From the NCBI GenBank assembly GCA_958403205.1, contig CATXWM010000001.1, forward strand, positions 83,422 to 147,421: DNA of 64,000 nt. The letters run 5' to 3'. This document shows, one piece after another, positions 42,182 to 51,860 of the stretch; the stretch's first letter is position 1, and each line of letters opens with the position of its first letter. The notes below the pieces were generated by a model, which did no database searches, was not told the DNA's origin, and saw nothing but the letters and a program-made list of their open reading frames with translations. The DNA is from an uncultured Collinsella sp. (GTDB lineage Bacteria > Actinomycetota > Coriobacteriia > Coriobacteriales > Coriobacteriaceae). A program made the position numbers and the translations under genes.

Positions 42182-42248
42182 AGTTGCGGTGAAATACGGA
42201 TTGTTTAAGCCTGTTAGGCCGCCCAACAGTCCCTATTTCACCGCAACT
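42182..42248. repeat. REP-like palindrome, copy B
   Basis: AGTTGCGGTGAAATACGG (start of 42182-42205) pairs with 42225-42248, with two mismatches in 24. The outer arms match copy A at 39396-39464. The two copies bracket the yqeC-yqeB-xdhC block. Confidence 0.82.
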
Positions 42249-42332
42249 GCTTTTTGGGATCCATTTGTGCGGGGGAGTTGTGGAGTTGTGCAGGCAGACG
42301 AGGTTTTTCTGGAAATACGCTTCCGATGCGCG

Positions 42333-42338
42333 TATAGT
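42333..42338 (+). promoter_or_regulatory. Candidate -10 of the second ribosomal segment
   Basis: TATAGT lies 138 bp before rplE, with only a weak -35 candidate (TGGAAA, 42310-42315). The split operon needs a promoter here. The 311-bp gap 42165-42475 otherwise holds palindrome B and an unstructured leader. Confidence 0.4.
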
Positions 42339-42475
42339 ACCGATTGTTTTGTCGGCTCCTGCTGCGTCGAGTCCAAACCGCAAAATGCCATGAGCGGCGC
42401 GGATGCAGCCAGGAGGCACGAGGACAACCCATCGTGGCCACGCCCCGTGCTTAAAACCCCAAGAAGGAGTGAACA

Positions 42476-43033
42476 ATGGCAGAAGAGAAGTATGTGCCGC
42501 GTCTGAAGACCAAGTACAACAACGAGGTCAAGCAGCAGCTTCAGGACAAGTTCCAGTACGAGAACGTCATGATGATCCCCAAGTTTGAGAAGATCGTCGT
42601 GAACATGGGTGTCGGCGAGGCCGCTACCGATTCCAAGGCCATCGACGGTGCCGTGCGCGACCTGCGCGCCATCACCGGCCAGCAGCCGATGATCACCCGT
42701 GCCCGCAAGTCCATCGCTACCTTCCGCCTGCGCGCTGGTATGCCGATCGGCTGCAAGGTTACCCTGCGTGGCGACCGTATGTGGGAGTTCTTCGATCGTC
42801 TGACCTCCGTCGCGATCCCCCGTATCCGCGACTTCCGCGGCATTTCCGCCAAGAGCTTCGACGGCCGTGGTAACTTCTCCATGGGCGTCACCGAGCAGCT
42901 CATCTTCCCCGAGATCGACTTCGACTCCGTCGATCACCAGCGCGGTATGGACATCACTTTCGTGACCACCGCCAATACCGATGAGGAGGCCAAGGCCCTT
43001 CTGGACGCCTTCGGTTTCCCGTTCAAGAAATAG
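42476..43033 (+). CDS. rplE: 50S ribosomal protein L5
   Basis: L5 binds 5S rRNA and contacts P-site tRNA. The 185-residue protein has [18 protein letters not shown], then [18 protein letters not shown] and the C-terminal [28 protein letters not shown] precedes the ATG. In nearly all bacteria it follows rplX; here it opens the second half of the split spc operon after about 37 kb of unrelated genes. Confidence 0.97.
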   Translation: MAEEKYVPRLKTKYNNEVKQQLQDKFQYENVMMIPKFEKIVVNMGVGEAATDSKAIDGAVRDLRAITGQQPMITRARKSIATFRLRAGMPIGCKVTLRGDRMWEFFDRLTSVAIPRIRDFRGISAKSFDGRGNFSMGVTEQLIFPEIDFDSVDHQRGMDITFVTTANTDEEAKALLDAFGFPFKK

Positions 43034-43048
43034 GTTCACCTGCCCTAT

Positions 43049-43078
43049 AAGCGCCGTTCCCACAAGGGGGCGGCGCTT
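43049..43078 (+). other. Hairpin between rplE and rpsZ
   Basis: AAGCGCCG (43049-43056) pairs with CGGCGCTT (43071-43078), with outer GTTC/GAAC ends. No T tract follows. In E. coli, S8 binds the mRNA near the L5/S14 region for autoregulation, so a regulatory structure is possible. Confidence 0.45.
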
Positions 43079-43112
43079 GGGGCGAACAATACTCTATGTG
43101 AGGAGGATATAA

Positions 43113-43298
43113 GTGGCTAAGACATCGATGATCGTCAAGTGCAATCGCAAGCAGAAGTTCTCTACTCGTGAGTACACGCGCTGCCAGCGCTGCGGCCGTC
43201 CGCACTCTGTGTACCGCAAGTTCGGCCTGTGCCGTGTCTGCTTCCGCGAGCTTGCACTCAAGGGCGAGCTTCCCGGCGTTAAGAAGGCCAGCTGGTAA
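43113..43298 (+). CDS. rpsZ: 30S ribosomal protein S14, zinc-binding type
   Basis: The 61-residue short form of S14 has the zinc site [20 protein letters not shown]. It assembles in the head of the 30S subunit. The start is GTG at 43113 with GAGGAGG upstream. The short C+ type is normal for Gram-positive bacteria. Confidence 0.97.
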   Translation: MAKTSMIVKCNRKQKFSTREYTRCQRCGRPHSVYRKFGLCRVCFRELALKGELPGVKKASW

Positions 43299-43417
43299 GT
43301 CACTACCAGCGTTTCAAGCATCAGTTTGGAACAGGGAAAACGCGCTAAAAAGGCTTTGCCGTTAAGGGCGGCGAAGAACCAAGAGCACGTGTTCATCAAG
43401 AACGAAGGAGAATCTGT

Positions 43418-43816
43418 ATGAACCTTACAGACCCGATCGCAGATATGCTTACGCGCATCCGTAACGCTAACTCTGTGAACAAGGCCACGGTCTCCATGCC
43501 GAGCAGCAAGAAGCTCGTCGAGATCGCTCGTGTTCTGCACGAGGAGGGCTACATCGAGGGCTACGATGTCGAGGACACCGTTCCCCAGAAGACTCTGCAC
43601 ATCACGCTTAAGTATGGTCCCAAGAAGGCTAAGGTCATCAACGGCATCCGCCGCATTTCCAAGCCGGGCCTGCGTAAGTACACCGGCGTTGCCGACATGC
43701 CCCGCGTCCGCGGTGGCCTTGGTACCGCCATTATTTCCACCAGCCATGGCGTCATGACCGACCGCGATGCTCGCAAGCACAACGTCGGCGGCGAGATCAT
43801 CGCTTACGTCTGGTAA
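43418..43816 (+). CDS. rpsH: 30S ribosomal protein S8
   Basis: S8 is a primary 16S rRNA-binding protein of the central domain. The 132-residue product has the N-terminal [14 protein letters not shown] and the C-terminal [25 protein letters not shown], both family signatures. GAAGGAGA precedes the ATG after a 119-bp spacer. Confidence 0.97.
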   Translation: MNLTDPIADMLTRIRNANSVNKATVSMPSSKKLVEIARVLHEEGYIEGYDVEDTVPQKTLHITLKYGPKKAKVINGIRRISKPGLRKYTGVADMPRVRGGLGTAIISTSHGVMTDRDARKHNVGGEIIAYVW

Positions 43817-43849
43817 TTCGCTCGGTAGGTAGAAGGAAAGGAGATCACC

Positions 43850-44386
43850 GTGTCTCGTATCGGTAATAAGCCTGTCCAGATTCCCGCCGGAGTCGAAGTG
43901 GCAGTCAACGGCAACAACGTTGTCGTCAAGGGCCCCAAGGGCCAGCTCGAGCTCGATGTCTTTGAGAAGCTCGCTATCAACGTCGAGGACAACGTCCTCA
44001 CCGTTTCCCGTCCCGACGACGAGCGTGAGACCCGTGCCCGCCACGGCCTCACCCGCGCCCTCATCCACAACATGGTTGTTGGCGTTTCCGAGGGCTTCGA
44101 GAAGAAGCTCGAGCTCGCCGGCGTCGGTTACCGCGTGCAGCAGAAGGGCAAGAACCTCGAGTTCTCCCTGGGCTTCTCGCACCCCGTGATCGTCGAGGCT
44201 CCCGAGGGCATCACCTTCGAGGTTCCCGACAACACCCACGTGAACGTCAAGGGTATCAACAAGCAGCAGGTCGGTCAGATCGCCGCTGAGATCCGCGGCC
44301 ATCGTCCTCCCGAGCCTTACAAGGGCAAGGGTATCCACTACGTTGGCGAGCACATCCGCCGCAAGCTGGGTAAGGCCGCCAAGTAG
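43850..44386 (+). CDS. rplF: 50S ribosomal protein L6
   Basis: L6 lies near the factor-binding site of the 50S subunit. The 178-residue protein starts at GTG 43850 with AAAGGAGA upstream. It contains [15 protein letters not shown] and the C-terminal signature [16 protein letters not shown]. Both halves of the duplicated L6 fold are present. Confidence 0.97.
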   Translation: MSRIGNKPVQIPAGVEVAVNGNNVVVKGPKGQLELDVFEKLAINVEDNVLTVSRPDDERETRARHGLTRALIHNMVVGVSEGFEKKLELAGVGYRVQQKGKNLEFSLGFSHPVIVEAPEGITFEVPDNTHVNVKGINKQQVGQIAAEIRGHRPPEPYKGKGIHYVGEHIRRKLGKAAK

Positions 44387-44461
44387 TCGTAACCGACTCA
44401 CTCGCATAAGACCAGCACCCCGTCAGGTGCTGGCAAGATCAACCTTTTTAGGAGTTTACGT

Positions 44462-44830
44462 ATGAACAAGCATAAGGCGAAGCTGGAAGGCCTCAAGCGT
44501 CGTCAGCGTCGTGTTCGCGGCAAGGTCTCGGGTACCTCCGAGCGTCCGCGTCTTCGCGTGACCCGTACTAACGCCAACATCTATGCCCAGATCATCGACG
44601 ACAGCAAGGGCTCCAGCCTGACGCTCGTCTCTGCCTCGACCCTCGAGGCCGAGTTCAAGGGCACCCACACCTCGAACAAGGAGGCTGCGGAGAAGGTCGG
44701 TCAGCTCGTTGGCAAGCGCGCCATCGAGGCCGGCATCACCAAGGTCGCCTTCGATCGCGGTGGCCGTATCTACCATGGCCGCGTCAAGGCCCTCGCCGAC
44801 GGTGCTCGTGCCGCCGGTCTCGAGTTCTAG
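44462..44830 (+). CDS. rplR: 50S ribosomal protein L18
   Basis: L18 binds 5S rRNA together with L5. The 122-residue protein has [19 protein letters not shown] and the C-terminal [30 protein letters not shown] lies before the ATG after a 75-bp spacer. Confidence 0.97.
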   Translation: MNKHKAKLEGLKRRQRRVRGKVSGTSERPRLRVTRTNANIYAQIIDDSKGSSLTLVSASTLEAEFKGTHTSNKEAAEKVGQLVGKRAIEAGITKVAFDRGGRIYHGRVKALADGARAAGLEF

Positions 44831-44844
44831 GAGGTATGTAGCAC

Positions 44845-45369
44845 ATGGCTCGTAATCAGAAGCAGCAGCGCGAGGCCTCCGAGTTCGAGGAGCGCGTCGT
44901 TTACATCAACCGCGTGTCGAAGACCGTCAAGGGTGGTCGTCGCATGAGCCTCGTCGCTCTCGTCGTCGTTGGCGACGGCAAGGGCAACGTCGGCGTTGGC
45001 ATGGGCAAGTCCGCTGAGGTGCCCATGGCCATCTCCAAGGCATCTCTCGATGCCAAGAAGAACATGTTCCACGTGCCGGTGACCGAGCAGGGCACCATCC
45101 CGCACGAGGTTCTCGGCCACTTTGGTGCCGGCCGCATCATCATCAAGCCCGCTGTCGAGGGTACCGGCGTTATCGCCGGCGGCGCTGTGCGTCCCCTCTT
45201 TGAGCTTGCTGGCATCAAGAACGTCCTGTCCAAGTCCCTCGGTACCGACAACGGCCTCAACATCATCAAGGCTGCCGTCGAGGGCCTCAAGGAGCTCTCC
45301 AGCCCTGAGGACGTCGCGGCTCGCCGTGGCCTGACGGTCTCCGAGATGTTCGTCGGTAAGGAGAACTAA
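44845..45369 (+). CDS. rpsE: 30S ribosomal protein S5
   Basis: S5 helps form the mRNA entry channel and affects decoding accuracy. The 174-residue protein has the dsRNA-binding-like N-domain ([20 protein letters not shown]) and the C-terminal ATP-fold part with [25 protein letters not shown] precedes the start, 14 bp after rplR. Confidence 0.97.
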   Translation: MARNQKQQREASEFEERVVYINRVSKTVKGGRRMSLVALVVVGDGKGNVGVGMGKSAEVPMAISKASLDAKKNMFHVPVTEQGTIPHEVLGHFGAGRIIIKPAVEGTGVIAGGAVRPLFELAGIKNVLSKSLGTDNGLNIIKAAVEGLKELSSPEDVAARRGLTVSEMFVGKEN

Positions 45370-45371
45370 GC

Positions 45372-45554
45372 ATGGCTGACACCATCAAGATCAAGCAGGT
45401 CCGCAGCACCAACGGTTGCAAGCAGGACCAGGTCCGTACTGTCCGTGCCCTCGGTCTCCACAGGATCCGCGAGGTTCGCGAGATTGCTGACAACGAGTCC
45501 GTCCGCGGCATGATCTTCAAGGTCAAGCACCTTGTCGAGATTGTAGAGGAGTAG
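45372..45554 (+). CDS. rpmD: 50S ribosomal protein L30
   Basis: L30 is a small 50S protein. The 60-residue product has IKIKQVRSTNGCKQDQ and VKHLVEIVEE, standard for the family. It starts 2 bp after the rpsE stop and is followed 3 bp later by rplO. Confidence 0.96.
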   Translation: MADTIKIKQVRSTNGCKQDQVRTVRALGLHRIREVREIADNESVRGMIFKVKHLVEIVEE

Positions 45555-45557
45555 CAA

Positions 45558-46007
45558 ATGCAGCTTCACGATCTTACTCCCGCGCCCGGTTCCACCAAGA
45601 ACCGCAAGCGCGTCGGCCGTGGCAATTCTTCGGGTCACGGCACCACTTCTGGCCGCGGTCAGAAGGGCCAGGGTTCCCGCTCTGGCGGCACCAAGGGTGC
45701 CGGCTTCGAGGGTGGCCAGACTCCGCTGGCCATGCGCCTGCCCAAGCTTCCGGGCTTCCGTAACCCCCGTCGTATCGAGTACACCGCTGTTAACGTTGAG
45801 CGTCTCGAGCGTAAGTTCGAGGACGGCGCTGTGATCGACGGTGCCGCTCTTAAGGCCGCTCGCATCACCAAGAGCGAGTTCGAGCCCGTCAAGGTGCTCG
45901 GCAATGGTGAGCTCACCAAGAAGTTCACGGTCAAGGTCGACAAGGTCAGCGCTTCTGCGCAGGCCAAGATCGAGGCCGCCGGCGGAAAGGTCGAGCTGCC
46001 GTGCTAA
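45558..46007 (+). CDS. rplO: 50S ribosomal protein L15
   Basis: L15 is a late-assembly 50S protein. The 149-residue product has the Gly-rich basic N-terminus ([20 protein letters not shown]) and the C-terminal [22 protein letters not shown]. Its last 7 bases overlap the secY start, suggesting translational coupling. Confidence 0.96.
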   Translation: MQLHDLTPAPGSTKNRKRVGRGNSSGHGTTSGRGQKGQGSRSGGTKGAGFEGGQTPLAMRLPKLPGFRNPRRIEYTAVNVERLERKFEDGAVIDGAALKAARITKSEFEPVKVLGNGELTKKFTVKVDKVSASAQAKIEAAGGKVELPC

Positions 46008-47287
46008 ATGGTCTTAAGAATGCTTTCCGCATCAAAGAATTGCGCGAAAAGATTCTTTTTACCATAGCTATGCTCGTCGTGTACCGCATTGGTGCGCACG
46101 TTCCTGTGCCCGGCATTCCCTTCCAGGGGATGCTGGGCCTTTTCTCGACCGATAACAATTCGGTCGCCGCAGGTGCTATGGCCCTCCTGAATCTTTTCTC
46201 TGGCGGCGCGTTGAGCTATGTGTCGGTGTTTTCGCTGGGCATCATGCCTTACATCACCAGCTCGATCATCCTCCAGATGCTCCAGGCCGTCGTGCCTTCC
46301 CTGCATGAGCTTGCCCGCGAGGGCGAGGTCGGTCAGACCAAGATTACGCAGTATTCGCGTTACCTCACCCTGGCTCTGGCAATCCTCAACTCCGTGGGTT
46401 ACCTCTTCCTCTTTAAGAGCTTCGGCATCAGCTTCAATGGCGCCGGCGCTCCCGAGATCATCTTCGACCTCATGATCGTCGGTACGCTCACCGCGGGCGC
46501 CATGCTGATCATGTGGATTGGTGAGCTCATCACCCAGCGCGGTATCGGCAATGGCATGTCGCTGATCATCTTCGCGAACATCATGGCCGGTCTGCCGCAG
46601 GCTATCTTCTCCAGCACCGAGGGCAATGCCGGTGGCATCATCACCATGGTGATCATCTGCGCCATCATCCTGCTGGTTATCCCGCTGATTGTTTTCCTTG
46701 AGCGCGGCCAGCGCCGCATCCCGGTCTCCTACGCTAAGCGCGTCGTGGGCCGTCGCATGATGGGTGGCCAGACCACCTACCTGCCCATCAAGGTCAACAC
46801 CGCGGGTGTCGTGCCGATCATCTTCGCTTCGGCGCTGCTGTACTTCCCGGCTCAGATTGCCGTGTTCTTCCCCGGCATCGGCTGGATTCAGGCAGTTGCC
46901 TCCGCGCTTTCGACCGGTTGGCTCAACTGGGTGCTTAACGTTGTCCTCATCGTGTTCTTCGCGTACTTCTACACCTCCATGGTGTTCAACCCCGATGACA
47001 CGGCCGATAACCTTAAGAAGCAGGGCGGCTTTATTCCGGGCGTCCGTCCGGGTAGGGCTACCGCGGCCTACATCAAGAACGCGCTCAACAAGATCACGCT
47101 TCCCAGCGCTGTCTTTTTGGCGCTCATCGCCATCGTGCCTTCGATCATCTTCTCCTTCACGGGTAACCATCTGATCCAGGCATTTGGCGGCACGTCCATC
47201 CTCATCATGGTCGGCGTCGTGCTCGACACGGTCGATAAGCTCGAAGGCCAGATCAAGATGTATGATTACGATGGATTCTTTAAATAG
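46001..47287 (+). CDS. secY: Protein translocase subunit SecY
   Basis: SecY is the channel of the Sec translocon in the cytoplasmic membrane. The 428-residue protein has about ten membrane helices, including [13 protein letters not shown] and the cytoplasmic loop [15 protein letters not shown]. The only start giving the conserved N-terminus ([18 protein letters not shown]) is GTG 46001 inside rplO. adk, map and infA follow, as in many Gram-positives. Confidence 0.96.
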   Translation: MLNGLKNAFRIKELREKILFTIAMLVVYRIGAHVPVPGIPFQGMLGLFSTDNNSVAAGAMALLNLFSGGALSYVSVFSLGIMPYITSSIILQMLQAVVPSLHELAREGEVGQTKITQYSRYLTLALAILNSVGYLFLFKSFGISFNGAGAPEIIFDLMIVGTLTAGAMLIMWIGELITQRGIGNGMSLIIFANIMAGLPQAIFSSTEGNAGGIITMVIICAIILLVIPLIVFLERGQRRIPVSYAKRVVGRRMMGGQTTYLPIKVNTAGVVPIIFASALLYFPAQIAVFFPGIGWIQAVASALSTGWLNWVLNVVLIVFFAYFYTSMVFNPDDTADNLKKQGGFIPGVRPGRATAAYIKNALNKITLPSAVFLALIAIVPSIIFSFTGNHLIQAFGGTSILIMVGVVLDTVDKLEGQIKMYDYDGFFK

Positions 47288-47305
47288 GCTAGAGGAGGAT
47301 TGCTC

Positions 47306-47932
47306 ATGAACCTCGTATTGCTCGGAGCTCCGGGTGCCGGCAAGGGCACCGTCGCACAGGAGCTCGTCGCCGAGTTTGGCGTCGCCCATATTTCCACGGG
47401 CGACCTGCTGCGTGCTGCCGTCAAGGGTGGCACCGAGCTTGGTATTCAGGCTAAGAAGTACATGGACGCTGGCGAGCTCGTTCCCGACCAGCTCGTGATC
47501 GACCTTGTCAAGGAGCGCCTTGCCGCCGATGACGCCCAGCAGGGCTTCATCCTCGACGGCTTCCCACGCAACACCGCCCAGGCTGTGACGCTCGATTCCG
47601 AGCTCTCCGCCATGGGTCGCGAGATCGACTGCGCCCTTCTGGTCGATGTGGCCCCCGAGGTCATTATCGATCGTCTGTCTTCGCGTCGCACCTGCCGCGC
47701 ATGCGGTTACACCGGCACCGCTGCCGATGCTACCTGCCCCAAGTGTGGCGGCGAGATGTATCAGCGCGACGACGACAAGCCCGAGACCATCAAGAACCGT
47801 CTCGACGTCTACGAGAAGTCCACGAGCCCGCTTGTCGACTACTATCGTGGCCAGGGTCTGCTCAAGTCGGTCAACGGTGACCAGGCTCGCGAGACCGTGT
47901 ACGGGGATGTCAAAGAGGCTCTCGGTCTATGA
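47306..47932 (+). CDS. adk: Adenylate kinase, zinc-lid type
   Basis: Adenylate kinase interconverts AMP, ADP and ATP. The 208-residue enzyme has the P-loop GAPGAGKGT, the LDGFPRN motif and a lid with two Cys pairs (CRACGY and CPKCGG) for zinc. ATG 47306 follows GAGGAGGA. The stop overlaps the map start (ATGA). Confidence 0.97.
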   Translation: MNLVLLGAPGAGKGTVAQELVAEFGVAHISTGDLLRAAVKGGTELGIQAKKYMDAGELVPDQLVIDLVKERLAADDAQQGFILDGFPRNTAQAVTLDSELSAMGREIDCALLVDVAPEVIIDRLSSRRTCRACGYTGTAADATCPKCGGEMYQRDDDKPETIKNRLDVYEKSTSPLVDYYRGQGLLKSVNGDQARETVYGDVKEALGL

Positions 47933-48717
47933 TCAAGATTAAGTCTGCAACGCAAATCGAGCAGATGAAGAAGGCAGGAGCGCTATCTAAGATGGCGCTC
48001 CGCCACGTTGGAGCCATGGTGCGCCCCGGCGTTTCCACCTTTGAGCTCGATCAGCTCGCGGAGCAGATTATCCGCATGCATGGCGGCACCCCGGCCTTTA
48101 AGGGTTACGGCGGGTTCCCGGGGACCATTTGCGCATCGATCAACGATGCCGTGGTCCACGGTATTCCCAACCCCGACATGATCCTGCGCGATGGCGATAT
48201 CATCTCCATCGATACGGGAGCCGTTGTCGACGGTTGGGTCGGCGATAACGCATGGACGTTTTTCGTCGGCACCCCCACGCCCGAAGCCAAGGCTTTGTGT
48301 GAGGTCACGCGCGATTGCCTTAAGGCTGCCATCGAGCAGGCTGTTCCCGGTAACCATATCGGGGATGTCGGTTATGCCGTTCAGTCCCTCGCCGAGTCTC
48401 ACGGTTACGGCGTGCTTCGTGATTATGTTGGCCATGGCATTGGCCGCGTGATGCACGAGGACCCCAACGTTCCTAACTATGGAAAGAAGGGGAGGGGCGT
48501 TCGCCTCCAAGCCGGCATGGTCATTGCCATCGAGCCGATGGTTACGATGGGTTCCAACCATGTGAGCACGGGCTCCGACGGTTGGATTGTTACGACCAAC
48601 GACCACCTGCCCGCCGCGCACTACGAGAACACCGTCGCCATTACCAATGACGGTCCGGTGATTCTCACCACGGATGCCCAAGGTGCTTGGTGTTCCTTGC
48701 AAGGCGGTGAAATGTAA
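47929..48717 (+). CDS. map: Methionine aminopeptidase, type I
   Basis: This enzyme removes N-terminal Met from new proteins. The 262-residue protein shows the metal ligands: two Asp in SIDTGAVVDGWVGDNAWT, His in GHGIGRVMHEDP, Glu in IEPMV and Glu in YENTVAIT. It overlaps adk by 4 bp. Its stop codon lies inside the left arm of a long inverted repeat. Confidence 0.96.
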   Translation: MIKIKSATQIEQMKKAGALSKMALRHVGAMVRPGVSTFELDQLAEQIIRMHGGTPAFKGYGGFPGTICASINDAVVHGIPNPDMILRDGDIISIDTGAVVDGWVGDNAWTFFVGTPTPEAKALCEVTRDCLKAAIEQAVPGNHIGDVGYAVQSLAESHGYGVLRDYVGHGIGRVMHEDPNVPNYGKKGRGVRLQAGMVIAIEPMVTMGSNHVSTGSDGWIVTTNDHLPAAHYENTVAITNDGPVILTTDAQGAWCSLQGGEM

Positions 48718-48838
48718 AAGTCGCCGCCCCCTGATGCCCAACCTCGCCTTTCAATTTCGAAGGCATGACCCCGAGGTCTATGCCTTCTCATTTCAAGGCG
48801 GTCTTGGGCATCAGGGAACGGCTTTGTTTTACATTTCA
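48708..48838. repeat. Large imperfect inverted repeat between map and infA
   Basis: TGAAATGTAAAA (48708-48719) and TTTTACATTTCA (48827-48838) close a 131-bp structure. Inside it, CCCTGATGCCCAA pairs with TTGGGCATCAGGG, CGCCTT with AAGGCG, and GAAGGCAT with ATGCCTTC. No T tract follows. It resembles a palindromic mobile element or a very long hairpin. Confidence 0.8.
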
Positions 48839-48949
48839 AATGTAACAAGTTCCACTTAGTTGTGGAGCCATTACGAAGTTATTACGATGCGTGCATACGT
48901 GTTGTAGAATACTCAATCGCTGTCGTTTTCTAGAGAAAGATGATTGCTT

Positions 48950-49168
48950 GTGAAGAAGGAAGACGCAATTGAGCTTGAGGGTACGGTAAAGGAACCGCTG
49001 CCCAATGCCATGTTTAAGGTCGAGCTCGAGAACGGTCATTCGGTTCTGTGCAACATTTCTGGCAAGATCCGAATGAATTACATCCGTATTCTCCCCGGTG
49101 ACAGGGTTGTCGTGGAGCTTTCCCCGTACGACCTGACCCGCGGCCGCATCACCTATCGCTACAAATAG
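48950..49168 (+). CDS. infA: Translation initiation factor IF-1
   Basis: IF-1 is an OB-fold factor that occupies the 30S A site. GTG 48950 gives exactly 72 residues, starting [19 protein letters not shown] and containing [19 protein letters not shown]. An in-frame TTG at 48944 would add two residues. The Shine-Dalgarno is weak (AGAGAAAGA). A 150-bp spacer without a gene follows. Confidence 0.96.
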   Translation: MKKEDAIELEGTVKEPLPNAMFKVELENGHSVLCNISGKIRMNYIRILPGDRVVVELSPYDLTRGRITYRYK

Positions 49169-49318
49169 CGGCACGCATACACGCACTCCATTTCCGACTG
49201 CAGGCTTAGCTCAACCTACGGTCGGATTGTGTGTGAAGACCAGCCATAGTTTTAAACGCCTGCGGCTGGGCGAGTAGATAGTAGGGAAGTAGTTTGAGCG
49301 CTACCGAAAGGAAGAACG

Positions 49319-49432
49319 ATGAAGGTACGTCCTTCGGTCAAGAAGATGTGCGATAAGTGCAAAATCATTAGGCGCCATGGCAAGGTCCTCGTCATTTGCG
49401 AGAACCCCCGTCATAAGCAGCGTCAGGGTTAA
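49319..49432 (+). CDS. rpmJ: 50S ribosomal protein L36
   Basis: This 37-residue gene reads [20 protein letters not shown] and ends NPRHKQRQG. It has the CxxC...C...H zinc site of the C+ form. GAAAGGAAG precedes the ATG. It was found by direct reading between infA and rpsM. Confidence 0.97.
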   Translation: MKVRPSVKKMCDKCKIIRRHGKVLVICENPRHKQRQG

Positions 49433-49446
49433 GAGAGGAGACTACG

Positions 49447-49821
49447 TTGGCCCGTATTAATGGTGTCGACCTCCCGCGTGAGAAGCGCGTTGAGATCGGT
49501 CTGACCTACATTTACGGCATCGGCCGCACCACTGCGACGAAGATTTGCGTCGAGTGCAACGTTAACGTGGATACGCGCGTTAAGGACCTCACCGAGGATG
49601 AGGTTAACGCCATCCGCGATTATATCGATAAGAACCAGATCATGGTTGAGGGCGACCTCCGCCGTGAGCGCAACCAGAACGTCAAGCGCCTTATGGACAT
49701 CGGCTGCAACCGCGGCCTTCGTCACCGCAAGGGCCTCCCGGTCCGCGGCCAGCGCACCCACACTAACGCTCGTACCCGCAAGGGCCCGAAGCGTCAGATC
49801 GGTGCTAAGAAGAAGAAATAA
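49447..49821 (+). CDS. rpsM: 30S ribosomal protein S13
   Basis: S13 sits in the head of the 30S subunit and contacts S19 and tRNA. The 124-residue protein has [21 protein letters not shown] and the basic tail [17 protein letters not shown]. The start is TTG at 49447 after AGAGGAG, an unusual start codon. Confidence 0.96.
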   Translation: MARINGVDLPREKRVEIGLTYIYGIGRTTATKICVECNVNVDTRVKDLTEDEVNAIRDYIDKNQIMVEGDLRRERNQNVKRLMDIGCNRGLRHRKGLPVRGQRTHTNARTRKGPKRQIGAKKKK

Positions 49822-49835
49822 GGAGCGCTAGATAG

Positions 49836-50240
49836 ATGGCTACTGCTAAGAAGAACGTTCGCGCTGCCCGTCTGAAGCGCGCGGACCGTAAGAACATTTC
49901 CGTGGGCCAGGCTCACATTCGTTCTACGTTCAACAACACGATCGTTTCGATCACCGATCCCCAGGGCAACGTCATTTCCTGGAAGTCGGCTGGCCAGGTG
50001 GGCTTCAAGGGCTCCCGTAAGTCCACGCCGTTCGCTGCCCAGATGGCTGCCGAGGCTGCTGCCAAGCAGGCCATGGAGCACGGTATGAAGAAGGTTTCCG
50101 TCTTCGTCAAGGGCCCCGGCTCCGGTCGTGAGACCGCCATCCGCTCCCTCCAGGCTGCTGGCCTCGAGGTCTCGAGCATCCAGGACAAGACCCCCATTCC
50201 GCACAACGGCTGCCGCCCCAAGAAGCGTCGCCGCGTGTAA
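49836..50240 (+). CDS. rpsK: 30S ribosomal protein S11
   Basis: S11 lines the platform of the 30S subunit. The 134-residue product has [37 protein letters not shown] and the conserved end [13 protein letters not shown]. It lies 14 bp after rpsM. Confidence 0.97.
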   Translation: MATAKKNVRAARLKRADRKNISVGQAHIRSTFNNTIVSITDPQGNVISWKSAGQVGFKGSRKSTPFAAQMAAEAAAKQAMEHGMKKVSVFVKGPGSGRETAIRSLQAAGLEVSSIQDKTPIPHNGCRPKKRRRV

Positions 50241-50259
50241 CTGAAAGGATCGTATCAAT

Positions 50260-50856
50260 ATGGCAATCGACAGGACTCCTGTTCTTAAGCGCTGCCGTCA
50301 GCTCGGGATCGATCCCGCTGAGCTCGGTTACAGCAGCAAGAAGGAATCTATCCGTCAGCCCAAGCGCCGTCGCAAGGAATCTGAGTACGGCATGCAGCTG
50401 CGCGAGAAGCAGAAGGTCAAGTTCATCTATGGCGTTCTGGAGAAGCAGTTCCACGGCTACTTCAACAAGGCCCGTAAGATGAACGGCGTCACCGGTGAGA
50501 ACCTCATGATCATCCTTGAGTCTCGTCTCGACAACGTCGTCTTCCGTCTTGGCTTCGCCCGCACCCGCAAAGAGGCTCGTCAGTCCGTCCGTCACGGTCA
50601 CTTCACCGTGAACGGCAAGCGCGTGGACATCCCGTCCTACCGCGTCAAGGCCGGCGACGTCGTCGCTGTCGGCGAGAAGTTCCGTGACCTCCTCCCCATC
50701 AAGGAGGCCCTGATTTCCTCCGAGCGCTTTGAGGTCCCTGGCTGGCTCGAGGTCGATATCGAGAAGCTGTCTGGTAACGTGCTCGCTCTGCCGACGCGTG
50801 AGCAGATCAGCGGTGATATCAACGAGCAGCTCATCGTCGAGCTCTACTCTAAGTAG
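50260..50856 (+). CDS. rpsD: 30S ribosomal protein S4
   Basis: S4 nucleates 30S assembly. The 198-residue protein has MLESRLDNVVFRLGFA-like sequence (here IILESRLDNVVFRLGFART) and an S4 RNA-binding domain with RQSVRHGHFTVNGKRVDIP. It lies between rpsK and rpoA, as in the alpha operon. Confidence 0.97.
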   Translation: MAIDRTPVLKRCRQLGIDPAELGYSSKKESIRQPKRRRKESEYGMQLREKQKVKFIYGVLEKQFHGYFNKARKMNGVTGENLMIILESRLDNVVFRLGFARTRKEARQSVRHGHFTVNGKRVDIPSYRVKAGDVVAVGEKFRDLLPIKEALISSERFEVPGWLEVDIEKLSGNVLALPTREQISGDINEQLIVELYSK

Positions 50857-50888
50857 TCCATCCGGGCTGCTGAGGCTGGAGGTAATAC

Positions 50889-51830
50889 ATGTCAGAATTC
50901 ATTAGGCCTCAGGTTCAGGTCGAAGAGATCAACGAGACGTCTGCTCGTGTCTCCGTCGAGCCGCTCGAGCGTGGTTACGGCGATACGCTGGGTAACTCCC
51001 TTCGTCGCGTTCTTCTGTCCTCGCTCGAGGGTGCCGCCGTCGAGGCTATTCAGATCGATGGTGCGCAGCACGAGTTCATGACCATCCCTAACATGGTCGA
51101 GGATGTCACCGACATCGTCCTGAATGTCAAGGGTCTTGTCTTCAGGGCTCTCGGCACGACCGACGAGGCGACCGCCACCATCTCGGTTGACGGCCCCTGC
51201 GAGGTCACCGGTGCGGACTTCTTTATTCCGTCCGAGTTTGAGCTGGTCAACCCCGAGCAGCACATTGCTACGCTCACCGAGGGTGGCCATCTCACCATGA
51301 GCATGCGCATCGGCTATGGCCGCGGCTATGTTTCTGGCGAGGCCAACAAGCGCGACAACGATCCCATCGGTGTGATTCACGTCGACTCGCTGTACTCGCC
51401 GGTTTCCCGTTGCGCCAAGCTCGTTGAGGCTTGCCGTGTCGGTCAGCACACCGACTACGACCGCCTTGTCCTCGAGATCGAGACCAACGGCTCCATCGCC
51501 CCGCGCGACGCCGTGGTCCAGGCTGCCAATATCATCAACCAGCATATGGCCGCCTTTATGAACCTTGCCGAGACCCCCGAGGTCGAGGAGGAGGCTTCGA
51601 TCTTCGCTCCCGAGGTCACCAACGACAACGCCGAGCTGGACAAGCAGATCGAGGATCTTGACCTTTCCGTCCGTTCCTACAACTGCCTTAAGCGCGCCAG
51701 CATTCACTCGGTCCGTCAGCTCGTTGAGTTCTCGGAGAACGATCTGCTCAACATCCGTAACTTCGGTGTTAAGTCGATCGAGGAAGTGAAGGACAAGCTT
51801 GAGTCCATGGGCCTGAGCCTGAAGGCTTAA
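50889..51830 (+). CDS. rpoA: RNA polymerase alpha subunit
   Basis: The alpha subunit dimer starts polymerase assembly. The 313-residue protein has the N-terminal dimer domain (EPLERGYGDTLGNSLRRVLL) and the C-terminal DNA-contact domain (SYNCLKRASIHSVRQLVEF and GVKSIEEVKDKL). GGAGG precedes the ATG. Confidence 0.97.
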   Translation: MSEFIRPQVQVEEINETSARVSVEPLERGYGDTLGNSLRRVLLSSLEGAAVEAIQIDGAQHEFMTIPNMVEDVTDIVLNVKGLVFRALGTTDEATATISVDGPCEVTGADFFIPSEFELVNPEQHIATLTEGGHLTMSMRIGYGRGYVSGEANKRDNDPIGVIHVDSLYSPVSRCAKLVEACRVGQHTDYDRLVLEIETNGSIAPRDAVVQAANIINQHMAAFMNLAETPEVEEEASIFAPEVTNDNAELDKQIEDLDLSVRSYNCLKRASIHSVRQLVEFSENDLLNIRNFGVKSIEEVKDKLESMGLSLKA

Positions 51831-51860
51831 TGCTTCGCATATTTGAGGAGAAACTAGACC

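Noticed and set aside
42393..42475. Short ORF just before rplE as a leader peptide
   Set aside because: It runs out of frame into rplE, lacks a ribosome site and has no regulatory codon run.
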